Notes under the pieces: generated by a model
Told to the model about the DNA's origin: nothing
Databases searched by the model: none
Seen by the model: the letters and a program-made list of their open reading frames with translations, nothing else
Made by a program: the position numbers and the translations under genes
Origin: Cryobacterium sp. PAMC25264
GTDB taxonomy: Bacteria; Actinomycetota; Actinomycetes; Actinomycetales; Microbacteriaceae
DNA length: 64,000 nucleotides
Direction: 5' to 3'
Assembly: GCF_019443325.1 (NCBI RefSeq)
Contig: NZ_CP080383.1
Span: forward strand, 3,038,001 to 3,102,000
Part shown: one piece after another, positions 37,988 through 46,424 of the stretch
Position numbering within the stretch: the first letter of the stretch is position 1
Layout of the letters: every line of letters begins with the position of its first letter

Positions 37988-38632
37988 ATGAAACCCCCCA
38001 CTGCAGCCGCCGAGGACTACCTCAAGACCATCTACGCGCACACCGAGTGGCAGGCGGATCCGATCACACCCAAGGCTCTGGCCACCCGGCTGGGCATCGC
38101 GCCGTCGTCGGTGACCGAGATGGTCAAGAAACTGGCCGCGGACGGCCTGATCTCCCACGTGCCCTACGGACCGCTCACCCTCACCCCGGCCGGCCGGTTG
38201 CAGGCGACCGCGGTGGTGCGCCGGCACCGCCTGATCGAAACCTGGCTGGTGCGGGAGCTCGGCTACACCTGGGACGAGGTGCACGACGAGGCCGAGGTGC
38301 TCGAGCACGCCATCTCCGACCGCCTCCTCGAGGCCATCGACACCCACCTGGGCCGCCCCACGGCCGACCCGCACGGGGATCTCATCCCCGCCGCGGACGG
38401 TTCGACGACGCCGGTGCCCGCGGTGGTGCTCGCCGAGGCCGCACCCGGCCACTCGGGAACCGTCCTGCGAGTCAGCGACCGCGATCCGGCCATACTGCGC
38501 GCCCTGGCGGATGCCGGCATCGTGCCGGGCAGCCTGCTGCATGTCGTCGATGCGGGCACCGTGCGACTGCCCGCCGGCGGGCTGCATCCACTCGCGCCCG
38601 ACGCTGCCGGAGCCATCTGGCTCACCAGCTGA
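37988..38632 (+). CDS. mntR: DtxR/MntR family metal-dependent regulator
   Basis: 214-aa metalloregulator. The N-terminal winged helix (AAEDYLKTIYAHTEW then PKALATRLGIAPSSVTEMVKKL) covers residues 6-65; the dimerisation and metal domain has RRHRLIETWLVRELGYTWDEVHDEAE (described as one stretch, residues 79-104), containing Cys-less Glu, His and Asp ligands of the MntR/IdeR kind; a C-terminal FeoA/SH3-like domain starts near 145. It starts 26 bases after the transporter stop and probably controls it through the box at 36675. Confidence 0.9.
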   Translation: MKPPTAAAEDYLKTIYAHTEWQADPITPKALATRLGIAPSSVTEMVKKLAADGLISHVPYGPLTLTPAGRLQATAVVRRHRLIETWLVRELGYTWDEVHDEAEVLEHAISDRLLEAIDTHLGRPTADPHGDLIPAADGSTTPVPAVVLAEAAPGHSGTVLRVSDRDPAILRALADAGIVPGSLLHVVDAGTVRLPAGGLHPLAPDAAGAIWLTS

Positions 38633-38730
38633 GTACCCCGCCGAACGACCCGCGGACCTCGCCCGATAGTCTGAGAGGGCGGGGTCACAGAGACCGCCGA
38701 CCGCACCTCCCCCACACGAAGGAGCCCGCC

Positions 38731-39531
38731 ATGAGAACGCGTGACGAGATCGAATGCTGGCTCACCGACATGGACGGAGTCCTGGTGCACGAGAACCAGG
38801 CCCTGCCCGGTGCCGCCGAACTGCTGCAGCAGTGGACCGATGCGGGCACTCCGTTCCTGGTGCTCACCAACAACTCCATCTTCACCCCGCGTGACCTGTC
38901 GGCGCGGCTGCGCTCCTCCGGCCTCAATGTTCCCGAGGAACGCATCTGGACCTCAGCGTTGGCCACGGCCGACTTCCTCAAGCAGCAGAGCCCCGGCGGC
39001 ACGGCCTTTGTGATCGGCGAGGTGGGGCTCACCACCGCGCTTCACGAGGCCGGCTTCATCATGACCGAGACCAACCCGGACTACGTGGTGGTGGGCGAGA
39101 CCCGCAACTACTCGTTCGAGGCCATCACCAAGGCCATCCGTCTGCTGCTCAAGGGCGCCCGGTTCATCGTGACCAACCCGGATGCGACCGGCCCAAGTGC
39201 CGAGGGGCCGATGCCGGCCACGGGCGCCATCGCCGCCCTCATCACGAAGGCCACCGGCATGGAGCCCTACGTGGTGGGCAAGCCCAACCCGATGATGTTC
39301 CGTTCGGCGATGAACCGCATCGGCGCGCACTCGGAGAACACCGGCATGATCGGCGACCGGATGGACACCGACATCGTGGCCGGCATCGAGGCCGGGCTGC
39401 ACACCGTGCTCGTGCTCACCGGCATCAGTGATGACTCCGAGATCGCCCGCTACCCGTTCCGCCCCGACGAGATCCTCGACGGCGTGCACCAGCTTCTCGC
39501 CCGGGAACCCATCGAGTCCGACCAGATCTGA
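38731..39531 (+). CDS. HAD-IIA family hydrolase (NagD-like)
   Basis: 266-aa HAD phosphatase with a C2-type cap, like NagD and p-nitrophenylphosphatase. Motif I is LTDMDGVL near residue 11 (nucleophile Asp), motif II is VLTNNS near 45, the lysine is in YVVGKPNPMM near 183 and motif IV is MIGDRMDTDIVAG near 208. TNPDATGPSAEGPMPATGA near 149 is the substrate loop. AAGGAG at 38719 gives a strong ribosome site for ATG 38731. Natural substrates are small phosphates such as UMP or sugar phosphates; none can be chosen here. Confidence 0.92.
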   Translation: MRTRDEIECWLTDMDGVLVHENQALPGAAELLQQWTDAGTPFLVLTNNSIFTPRDLSARLRSSGLNVPEERIWTSALATADFLKQQSPGGTAFVIGEVGLTTALHEAGFIMTETNPDYVVVGETRNYSFEAITKAIRLLLKGARFIVTNPDATGPSAEGPMPATGAIAALITKATGMEPYVVGKPNPMMFRSAMNRIGAHSENTGMIGDRMDTDIVAGIEAGLHTVLVLTGISDDSEIARYPFRPDEILDGVHQLLAREPIESDQI

Positions 39532-39542
39532 GCCTCTCCACA

Positions 39543-39609
39543 ATCCGCGAGCCGTGAGAAAAGCCCCAAAAACCTCCGGTTTTTGGGGCTTTTCTCACGG
39601 CTCGCGGAT
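39543..39609. terminator. Perfect 32-bp-arm palindrome, bidirectional terminator
   Basis: Arms 39543-39574 and 39578-39609 are exact reverse complements of 32 bases around a 3-base loop. The stem includes GCGAGCCGTGAG and AAGCCCCAAAAACC, so each strand shows a G/C stem with an internal T- or A-run. It lies between the convergent HAD phosphatase (stop 39531) and septum-formation gene (stop 39616). It is related to the palindromes at 16504 and 18408. Confidence 0.85.
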
Positions 39610-39615
39610 GGTTGA

Positions 39616-41670
39616 TCAGGCCGCCGGGGCGAGGCTCGTGGTGAGCGGCTCGCCCGAGGACCGGCTGGCGAAGCAGTAGAAGTACCGGTCGCCGGCATCC
39701 CACTGTTCGGCGGTCACCGGGTAGCTGCCCTGCAGCTGTACGTCGGAGTACTCTCCCGCGGCGGCGAAGTCGATGGTGCCCGGAGCCGAGCAGAGCACGT
39801 TGATCTGCTGCGCGAAGGCCTCTTCACCCGGGAACGTCGAGCCGCTCTCGCCCTCCAGGATGCCCCGGTAGACCAACTGGGCTGCGTGCGGGGCGGCGCA
39901 GTCGACCACGGTGAATTCCTCGTCCCACGGGGACGTGTAGGGCTCGATGCACTCGGAGCCGAACATAGTGTCCCAGGCGTGCACACCGGTCGCCTGCGGC
40001 GCGGTGGGCGGCGGTGTCGGGGTGGGGGTCGGCGTGGGGGTGGCACTGGCGGAGGCCGACGTCGAGGCGGTGGGAGCGGCAACGGGCGTGCCGCCGAGGG
40101 CCTGGCCCAGGAAGAAGAGTCCGATGATCACGAGCACGGCGAGAACGGCGCCGCCGGCCCAGAACAGGGTGCGGGTGGAGGGGCGCCGGGGCGGCCCGCC
40201 GGCGGCAGCGCGACGGTCGGCGCGATCGGAGTCGTGCGGAGCGGAAACCGAAGCTGCGGCCGTCACGGCCGGTGCGGCGGCAGCGGCGAGGACCGACTCG
40301 GGCAGGGCCGCGGGCACAGGCGAACGCCGAGCCGACGGGGTCGCCGTGGCGCCGGTGGCCGCGCGGTGCGAGGGCGCCAGCGGCGCTGCGGTGGGTGCGC
40401 CGAAGGGCGGCTGCACTCCGGTGTCGAGCGGGCTCGGCGGCGTGCGATGGCGACGCGCCTCCTGCTCTTCATCCGTGGGGACAAGGCGGGACTGGGCCGG
40501 CGTGGTCCACCACGGTGCCGGTTCGATGTCGGCGGCACGCCGCGGTTCCGCGGGGGCCTTGGTCAACGGCTCCGAGGCCGCGGCGGCGGCGGCCGCGGCC
40601 GCGGAGGCCGACGGGACCGCGGGCACAGGCCGGGCCGGGGTGACGCCCAGCGGCGGGGCAGCGGCCGGGGTCGGTGCGGCCTCGGGTGCGGCCGGGGTCG
40701 CGGCCGGTACGGCGGCAGCCGGTGCCGGCGGGGTGGTGCGCGGGGCGGCAGGCTCAGGAACCACGGGGGCCGCGGGCACAATGGGCGGAATCGCGGCAGT
40801 TGCAGGAACGGGCGCGGCGACCGGGGCTGGTGCGGCGGGCGGAGCGGCTGCGGCAGGCGCCGAAGCAGGAGAAGAAGAAGAAGCGGCGGCAGCGGCAGCA
40901 GACTCAGCAGCGCCCGCGGGCGGGGTGGGGCGCCTCGACGCGGGAACGGCCGGGTCGGGCTCGATCTGGGGCGTGAGGCCCCAGCGGAAGCCACCGGGAG
41001 CGGGCTCCGCGGCCTGGGCCGTGCCGCCTGCGGGCTCGTCGGCGAGCTCGGCTTCGACCGGGGATGCGGCGGCGCGGTCAGCCGCAGCTTTCTCGGCGGC
41101 CGCTCGGTCGGCGGCCGCGCTCTCTGCAGCGGCACGGTCAACGGCAGCTTCCTCCGCGGCAGCGCGGTCAGCAGCAGCGCGGTCAGCAGCAGCGCGGTCA
41201 GCAGCAGCACGGTCAGCAGCAGCACGGTCAGCAGCAGAACGGTCAGCGGCAGCCTCATCGGCGGCAGCGCGGTCAGCGGCAGCCTTATCGGCGGCAGCGC
41301 GATCCGCCGCGGCTCGATCGGCGGCAGCTCTCTCGGCGGCAGCACGCTCGGCGCGGGTCACGTATTCGTCAGCAGGAGGCGCGGAGAGCGCACCAGAAGG
41401 CTCGGCGAACGGATTCGTCAGGGCGACGGTCGGAGCCGAGTCGGGCTGGGTATCCGGTGCCGGGCGGTCAGCAGCGCGGTCAGCGGCGCGGTCAGCGGTC
41501 TGGTCGGCATCGCGGTCGGCCGTGTCGCCGTCCGCTGCCCCACCGGTTTCGCTGTCGGACGCCTCGGAGCCGGCGTCGGAATCATCGGTGCCGTCATCGG
41601 CGCCCAATTGTGCCTCGAGCCAGTCGATGCCGAGGTCGTTCTCGTCGTTTCCGCCCCGCTGATCCGGCAT
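39616..41670 (-). CDS. Septum-formation domain membrane protein with alanine-rich repeats
   Basis: 684-aa protein with four parts: an acidic N-terminus (1-105); a repeat block of 19 five-residue units such as ADRAA (about 107-203); a Pro/Ala-rich linker (205-480); and, after a single membrane helix at 505-527, an outer-face domain of about 124 residues. That domain has GSECIEPYTSPWDEEFTVVDC and two further Cys (NVLC, YFYC), the pattern of the actinobacterial septum-formation family, and probably forms two disulfides. The cytoplasmic portion is mostly disordered. It overlaps the pyrE stop by one base. A role at the division site is a family inference. Confidence 0.82.
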   Translation of the reverse strand: MPDQRGGNDENDLGIDWLEAQLGADDGTDDSDAGSEASDSETGGAADGDTADRDADQTADRAADRAADRPAPDTQPDSAPTVALTNPFAEPSGALSAPPADEYVTRAERAAAERAAADRAAADRAAADKAAADRAAADEAAADRSAADRAAADRAAADRAAADRAAADRAAAEEAAVDRAAAESAAADRAAAEKAAADRAAASPVEAELADEPAGGTAQAAEPAPGGFRWGLTPQIEPDPAVPASRRPTPPAGAAESAAAAAASSSSPASAPAAAAPPAAPAPVAAPVPATAAIPPIVPAAPVVPEPAAPRTTPPAPAAAVPAATPAAPEAAPTPAAAPPLGVTPARPVPAVPSASAAAAAAAAASEPLTKAPAEPRRAADIEPAPWWTTPAQSRLVPTDEEQEARRHRTPPSPLDTGVQPPFGAPTAAPLAPSHRAATGATATPSARRSPVPAALPESVLAAAAAPAVTAAASVSAPHDSDRADRRAAAGGPPRRPSTRTLFWAGGAVLAVLVIIGLFFLGQALGGTPVAAPTASTSASASATPTPTPTPTPPPTAPQATGVHAWDTMFGSECIEPYTSPWDEEFTVVDCAAPHAAQLVYRGILEGESGSTFPGEEAFAQQINVLCSAPGTIDFAAAGEYSDVQLQGSYPVTAEQWDAGDRYFYCFASRSSGEPLTTSLAPAA
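41064..41352 (-). repeat. Intragenic 15-bp tandem repeat encoding ADRAA units
   Basis: About 19 imperfect 15-base units encode the pentapeptide block of the septum-formation protein. Units at 41166-41250 are nearly identical (gcggtcagcagcagc-type on the plus strand), so unit number could vary between strains by slippage. Variants include AEEAA, AESAA and ADKAA. Confidence 0.85.
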
Positions 41671-42215
41671 CAGCTCAGTCCCAGGTCCTCGAGTCCGATG
41701 GCCGCGTAGTACGGGTAGCCGGCAGCTTCGATGACTTCGCGGGCCCCAGTGCTGCGGTCCACGACCACGGCGACTCCGGCGATGATGGCACCCACCTTAA
41801 GCAGGGCTTCGATGGCCGCGAGAGGCGATCCGCCCGTCGTCGACGTGTCCTCGAGAACGATGACGCGCTTGCCGGCAAGATCGGGACCCTCAACCTGACG
41901 GCCGCGGCCGTGGTCCTTGGGCTCCTTGCGAACGACGAAGGCGTCGTAGGCGAGGCCGCGAGCGGCGCCCTGGTGCAGGATGGCGGTGGCGACGGGGTCA
42001 GCCCCCATGGTCATCCCGCCGACGGCGACAACATCGGGAATGTCCTGGATGAGGTCGAGCATGACCTGGCCGATCAGGGGGGCCACCCGGTGATCCAGGC
42101 TGACCTTGCGGAGGTCCACGTAGTACGTGGCCTTCTTGCCGCTGGTGAGGGTGAAATCACCGTGGAAGACGGCGTCGGCCGAGATGTAGTCGATGAGTTG
42201 CTTGCGGGTATCCAT
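41670..42215 (-). CDS. pyrE: Orotate phosphoribosyltransferase PyrE
   Basis: PyrE (181 aa) joins orotate to PRPP to give OMP in pyrimidine synthesis. The N-terminal SGKKATYYVDLRK near residues 26-38 holds the substrate-binding Lys and Arg; the flexible-loop RKEPKDHGRGRQVEG lies near 97-111; the PRPP signature VIVLEDTSTTGGS is near 119-131. ATG 42215 is one codon after a GTG at 42218; either may be used. The last base of the stop overlaps the ATG of the septum-formation gene. Confidence 0.95.
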   Translation of the reverse strand: MDTRKQLIDYISADAVFHGDFTLTSGKKATYYVDLRKVSLDHRVAPLIGQVMLDLIQDIPDVVAVGGMTMGADPVATAILHQGAARGLAYDAFVVRKEPKDHGRGRQVEGPDLAGKRVIVLEDTSTTGGSPLAAIEALLKVGAIIAGVAVVVDRSTGAREVIEAAGYPYYAAIGLEDLGLS

Positions 42216-42287
42216 CACAGAGCTACTTTAGGCCAACACCCGCCGTGAGTCCCGCGCACGATGCAGGCGTGAACGGGACCGCACGGT

Positions 42288-42410
42288 CTAGAAGCTGCGA
42301 ACGAGCTTCTTCTCCGGCACGCGGCCGTAGCCATCCTTGTTGACGGCGACAACGGTGCCGACGATGGAGCCAGCGGCCACAAGGGAGATGAGGATCATGA
42401 AAACGAACAC
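42288..42410 (-). CDS. Small single-helix membrane protein
   Basis: 40-aa protein: VFVFMILISLVAAGSIVGTV forms one membrane helix, followed by VAVNKDGYGRVPEKKLVRSF. Short proteins ending in a DGYGR(V/I)P motif recur in Microbacteriaceae as I remember them. GTG 42410 is preferred because GAAAGG lies 8 bases upstream; a longer start at GTG 42476 would add 22 polar residues without a good ribosome site. Its function is unknown. Confidence 0.6.
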   Translation of the reverse strand: MFVFMILISLVAAGSIVGTVVAVNKDGYGRVPEKKLVRSF

Positions 42411-42545
42411 GGGTCGTGCCTTTCGGAAGGAAGTGGATGGCCGCGTCATTGCGGGCGTGTGCCCGATAACCGACACCTTTATAAGACCATCAACAACCTT
42501 TCAGCACAATCGCACAGTTCTGTACTGACTATGTAGGCTGGCTAC

Positions 42546-43472
42546 ATGGATGTGCAACGTCTGGAACTGCTCCGCGAACTGGCCGAGCGCGGCAGCATCA
42601 CGGCCGTGGCACGGGCCACCCACCGCACGCCGTCGGCGGTCTCGCAGCAGCTCAAAGTGCTCGAACGAGAGGCCGGTCTGCCTCTCACCGAGCGCAGTGG
42701 GCGCGGTCTGGTTCTCACGGATGCTGGTCGCGCTCTGGCCTCCAGCGCCACGGATATCGCGGTCGCCCTCGAGCGCGCGACGGCGGTCTGGGACACCTTC
42801 CGCAACGGCGCAACGGGCGACGTCAGCCTGGTGACCTTCCCCACCGCCGGGCAGATGCTGCTGCCGGGTGTGCTGCAGGATCTCGACGCGATCGACGGCC
42901 TCGCCGTGCACTGCACCGACATGGACCCGGAGCTCAGCGACTTTCCGGCGCTCACCTCCGACTACGACATCGTGCTCGCCCACAGCATGCGCGGGCAGCT
43001 CGGCTGGGGTGGGCGCGGGCTCACCTCGGTGCCGCTGATGACCGAACCTCTCGATGTGGGACTGCCGGCCGACCACCGCCTGGCCGGGCGGGCGTCGCTC
43101 GGTGCGAGCGACGTGGTCGGTGAGACCTGGATCGGCGTGCCCGGCGGGTTCCCGTTCGAACGCATCCTGCACGACATCGAGCAGCAGACCGGCGGCCGCG
43201 CCCGGGTGACACAGCGCTTCGCCGACATGCGCCTGATCGAGTCGTTCATCATGGCCGGCCTCGGCATCGCCCTGGTGCCGCGCTACACCTCGGGCGGCAA
43301 CCAGCCCGGCCGCATGGTGCTCAAGCCTTTGCGTGGCCTTGACGCCGAGCGGCAGATCGTGGCGCTGATGCGGCCCGACCGCGCGGAACGACTGGCCGTG
43401 CGCACCGTCATCGGCGCTCTGCGCAAGCGGGCGGCCCAGGTGCAGGCCGAGCACGCGGCGGCCGCCAGCTAA
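42546..43472 (+). CDS. LysR family transcriptional regulator
   Basis: 308-aa LysR-type regulator: winged helix at residues 4-62 (LRELAERGSITAVARATHRTPSAVSQQLK, given as one motif region) and a two-lobed effector domain from about 90 on. A conserved effector-site region reads VVGETWIGVPGGFPFERIL. Nothing beside it on the minus strand is an obvious divergent target except the small membrane protein at 42410. The effector is unknown. Confidence 0.92.
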   Translation: MDVQRLELLRELAERGSITAVARATHRTPSAVSQQLKVLEREAGLPLTERSGRGLVLTDAGRALASSATDIAVALERATAVWDTFRNGATGDVSLVTFPTAGQMLLPGVLQDLDAIDGLAVHCTDMDPELSDFPALTSDYDIVLAHSMRGQLGWGGRGLTSVPLMTEPLDVGLPADHRLAGRASLGASDVVGETWIGVPGGFPFERILHDIEQQTGGRARVTQRFADMRLIESFIMAGLGIALVPRYTSGGNQPGRMVLKPLRGLDAERQIVALMRPDRAERLAVRTVIGALRKRAAQVQAEHAAAAS

Positions 43473-43566
43473 CTCCCGCCCCCAGAATTCCGGGCGCAGA
43501 GCCTTCCGGTGCCACCTCGGCCCACCCAGCCCCGATCGGCGCTGACCTGCCGATTAGGCTGGACGG

Positions 43567-44121
43567 ATGGCTGACATCGAGTGGACCCTGCGTTGGGAAG
43601 CCGACCTGTCGGCCGACGACCACACCGCCCTGGCGACGCTGTTCTCGCGGTACTTCCCCCGAGACCACGCCACCTTCACCGGCACCCGCAGTTGGATGGG
43701 TGCCCGCCCGGAGGCCCGCGTGATCGGCTACGACGGCGACCGCCCGGTAGCCCACATCGGCTTCGTGCGCCGGATGCTGCGTCTCGAGTCCGGCCGGTCA
43801 CAGCTTGTCGGCGACGTGGGGCTGGTCGGCGTCGATCCCGGCTATCAGGGCGAGGGGCTCGGCCGCCGGCTGCTCGCCGAGGCGGCCTCGGCCCTCGACA
43901 GCCAAGCGTTGCCGTTCGGATTCCTCACCTGCGCCCCGGACCTCGTGCCGTTCTACTCCGCCGGCGGTTGGCGGCAGGTCGTGGGGCTGACGACTCGTAT
44001 GATCGACACGCGGATGCAACCGGAGACCTTCATCGGCCCCGCGATGGTGCTTCCCGTGCGGGCGTCGTTCGCCGACTGGCCAACCGGGCAAACGATCATC
44101 CGGGACGGCCTCGAGGTCTAG
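43567..44121 (+). CDS. NodA-like GNAT acyltransferase
   Basis: 184-aa GNAT-fold protein that follows rhizobial NodA from end to end as I recall that sequence: IEWTLRWEADLSADDH at the start (NodA VQWKLCWENDLQ), then GTRSWMGARPEARVIGYD near residue 41 (NodA HRSWAGARPEIRAIGYD), VAHIGFVRRMLRL near 62, LVGDVGLVGVDPGYQGEGLG near 80, LPFGFLTCAP near 115, and a final DWPTGQTIIRDGLEV (NodA EWPAGTVIERNGPEL). NodA N-acylates chitin oligosaccharides, but no NodB or NodC genes are nearby, so the acceptor here is unknown. Many actinobacterial relatives are called simply N-acetyltransferase. Confidence 0.78.
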   Translation: MADIEWTLRWEADLSADDHTALATLFSRYFPRDHATFTGTRSWMGARPEARVIGYDGDRPVAHIGFVRRMLRLESGRSQLVGDVGLVGVDPGYQGEGLGRRLLAEAASALDSQALPFGFLTCAPDLVPFYSAGGWRQVVGLTTRMIDTRMQPETFIGPAMVLPVRASFADWPTGQTIIRDGLEV

Positions 44122-44151
44122 CGCGTCCGGCGCATGTCGGTGAGACCGCGG

Positions 44152-45456
44152 TCAGGCTCTACCGTGCGAGACCCGGGTCCGGCGCGACAGGGAGTCGACG
44201 ATGACCGCGAGCAACAGCACTGCACCGGTGATCATGTAGCGGATCGAGGAATCCAGGTTGAGCAGGGTGAGCCCGCTGGAAATGGACTGGATCACCAGGA
44301 TGCCCAGCAGCGCCGAAAACGCGCTGCCCCGACCGCCGAAGAGGCTGGCCCCGCCGATCACGGCCGCGGCGATGGCGTTGAGGTTGGTGTCGCCGCCTCC
44401 CGAGCCCTGATTGGCAGCGGCCAGACGTCCCGCGGCGAGGATGCCGCCAAGCGCCGCGAAGGTGGAGCAGAGCAGGAAGACGGTGAGGTAGACCCGGGTG
44501 ACGTTGATGCCTGACCGCCGCGCCGCCTCGACATTGCCGCCAACCGCGTAGACCGAGCGGCCCCACTTGGTGCGGGTGAGGAAGAAGTTCATCACCACGA
44601 CGAGAACCAGGAAGAGTAGGAACATCGCGCCGACCCCGCGCGTCTGGTTGAGATACCAGGTGGGCACCCCCAGCACGACCAACAGGAACACACTGCGCAC
44701 CACGATCGACGACAGCGGCACGGCAGAGAGCTGGGCCGCCGCACGACGGTTGGCGGTGAAGAGCAACTGCGCGCCGTAGGCCAGGACCGTCAGCACCACC
44801 AGAACATAGGACAGCCAGTCCGGCAAGAACCACTGCTGGCAGAACTGCACGATCCAGGAGTCGAAAGGGATGTTGATCGATCCGGTGGAGCCGAGCACCC
44901 AGAGCTGCAGGCCCAGGAAGCCGAGGAGTCCGGCCAAAGTGATCACAAAGCTCGGAACCCCGAACCGGGTGTACAGGAAACCGTAAAGCAAACCGATGAC
45001 GACACCGGACAGGAGCGATGCCAGGAGGGCTACCGGCAGCGGCCAGCCCTGGTTGACGAAACCGACGGCGAGGATCGCGGCCGACAGCCCGCTGACCGAC
45101 CCGACCGACAGGTCGATCTCACCCAGGAGCAGCACCAGCACGATGCCGATGGAGATCGTGCCGACCGCCGCGCATTGCAGGGTGAGGTTGACCAGGTTGG
45201 TACTGGAGAGAAAATTGGGGTTGAGCAACGAGAACGCCACCCAGATGACGATGAGGCCGATCACCACTGGCAGCGAACCGATGTCACCCGAGCGCACCCG
45301 TTTGCCGAAGGCGCGAACGGTGCCGCCGATACCGTGCGGTTGGATCAGGCGTTCATCCTGCAGGTCGGCCGCCACGGCGGCCAGCCGCACCGTCTCGGTG
45401 GGTGGAGCGGTGTTCTCCGGGTTGGCGGGCGGCGGGGTCGAAGTCGGGGTGGTCAT
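44152..45456 (-). CDS. xylH: Sugar ABC transporter permease (XylH-like)
   Basis: 434-aa permease of the ribose/xylose (CUT2) class with about ten or more helices. The core starts with FSLLNPNFLSSTNLVNLTLQ near residue 75, then SIGIVLVLLLGEIDLSVGSV near 100, the CUT2 hallmark before the coupling loop. VYAVGGNVEAARRSGINV near 310 is the conserved coupling element. It is longer than the usual 330 residues because of extra central helices, as is typical for XylH. The ATG overlaps the ATPase stop by 4 bases. Confidence 0.9.
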   Translation of the reverse strand: MTTPTSTPPPANPENTAPPTETVRLAAVAADLQDERLIQPHGIGGTVRAFGKRVRSGDIGSLPVVIGLIVIWVAFSLLNPNFLSSTNLVNLTLQCAAVGTISIGIVLVLLLGEIDLSVGSVSGLSAAILAVGFVNQGWPLPVALLASLLSGVVIGLLYGFLYTRFGVPSFVITLAGLLGFLGLQLWVLGSTGSINIPFDSWIVQFCQQWFLPDWLSYVLVVLTVLAYGAQLLFTANRRAAAQLSAVPLSSIVVRSVFLLVVLGVPTWYLNQTRGVGAMFLLFLVLVVVMNFFLTRTKWGRSVYAVGGNVEAARRSGINVTRVYLTVFLLCSTFAALGGILAAGRLAAANQGSGGGDTNLNAIAAAVIGGASLFGGRGSAFSALLGILVIQSISSGLTLLNLDSSIRYMITGAVLLLAVIVDSLSRRTRVSHGRA

Positions 45457-46307
45457 GGCCGTTCCTCCTCGGGGAGTGCGGTATCGGTCGCGGCCGCGGC
45501 GGCTGCGTCGGCGGTGTCCACACGGGCCTGCGCGCGTCGGGTAACGGCGTTGTCGGTGGCACCGGTGATCGCCGCGATGATGTCTTCGTAAGTGACGTCG
45601 GCGACCCTGAACTCACCGTTATTGCGGCCCAGGCGCAGCACCACGATGCGGTCGGCGACGGCCTGGACATCCGCCATGTTGTGGCTGATCAGGACCACCG
45701 CCAGGCCCCGTTCCCGAAGCCGTTCGATGAGGTTGAGAACCTCGGCGGTCTGGGCCACGCCCAAGGCCGCGGTGGGTTCGTCGAGGATGACGATGCGCGG
45801 GTCGCCGATGAGGGATCGGGCGATGGCGACGGTCTGCCTTTGACCGCCGGAGAGCGAGGCCACGGGGATCCGCACCGACGGGATGCGGGCGGAGAGCTGA
45901 CGAAGCAGGCCCCACGACCGCTTCTCCATCTCTACCTCATTGATGGTGCCGCGTCCCAGTTCGTGGCCGAGGAACAGGTTGGCGACAACGTCGAGGTTGT
46001 CGCACAGGGCGAGGTCCTGGTAGACCGTGGCGATGCCCAGGTTGTTGGAGTCGGCGGGGTTGTTGATCGTGACGGTCTTGCCGTCGTGGCTGATGGTGCC
46101 GCCGTCCTGCGGGTGCACTCCGGCCAGGATCTTGATGAGGGTGGACTTGCCCGCGCCGTTGTCGCCGACGAGGGCGACCACCTCGCCGCTGTAGATATCA
46201 AGGTCGATGCCGGTGAGCGCCTGCACAGCACCGAAATTCTTGTCGATCCCCCGCAACGACAGGACGAGGTCGTCAGCGGGGGCCGCTGGGGTGGAAAGCG
46301 CAGACAT
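45453..46307 (-). CDS. xylG: Sugar ABC transporter ATPase, single domain (XylG-like)
   Basis: 284-aa ATPase of a CUT2 sugar importer. Walker A GDNGAGKST near residue 45, Q-loop TVYQDLALCDN near 94, signature LSGGQRQ near 152, Walker B IVILDEPTAALG near 172 and switch His in ISHNMADV near 208 are all intact. Unlike E. coli XylG (about 510 residues, two fused domains) it has a single ATPase domain plus a 30-residue Ala-rich tail, so a homodimer must form. ATG 46307 has GGAGGG 7 bases upstream. Confidence 0.9.
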   Translation of the reverse strand: MSALSTPAAPADDLVLSLRGIDKNFGAVQALTGIDLDIYSGEVVALVGDNGAGKSTLIKILAGVHPQDGGTISHDGKTVTINNPADSNNLGIATVYQDLALCDNLDVVANLFLGHELGRGTINEVEMEKRSWGLLRQLSARIPSVRIPVASLSGGQRQTVAIARSLIGDPRIVILDEPTAALGVAQTAEVLNLIERLRERGLAVVLISHNMADVQAVADRIVVLRLGRNNGEFRVADVTYEDIIAAITGATDNAVTRRAQARVDTADAAAAAATDTALPEEERP

Positions 46308-46334
46308 TGTGATCCCTCCGAGATGGGGATGGGA

Positions 46335-46376
46335 GCCGGCCGGGACCCGAATCGTGGGTGCGGTATCCCGGCCGGC
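46335..46376 (-). promoter_or_regulatory. Hairpin between binding protein and ATPase genes
   Basis: GCCGGCCGGGA at 46335-46345 and TCCCGGCCGGC at 46366-46376 are perfect 11-base arms around a 20-base loop, just before the ATPase ribosome site. With the smaller hairpin at 46396 it probably stabilises the binding-protein mRNA or reduces downstream expression. Confidence 0.55.
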
Positions 46377-46395
46377 CGTTTTGATGCTGTTGACC

Positions 46396-46411
46396 GGCGC
46401 CACAGGGCGCC
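46396..46411 (-). promoter_or_regulatory. Second small hairpin after the binding-protein stop
   Basis: GGCGCC arms around a 4-base loop, 14 bases after the binding-protein stop on the minus strand. It is short but perfectly paired. No T-run follows, so processing or attenuation is more likely than full termination. Confidence 0.45.
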
Positions 46412-46424
46412 GTCATCCGGCCGG

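Noticed and set aside
41064..41352. Regular repeats that could suggest a CRISPR array
   Set aside because: The 15-bp units have no unique spacers and stay in frame as a protein repeat.
39886..41709. Plus-strand Arg/Gly-rich open frame opposite the septum-formation gene
   Set aside because: Low-complexity shadow of the alanine-rich repeats; the minus-strand frame has a membrane helix and conserved Cys domain.
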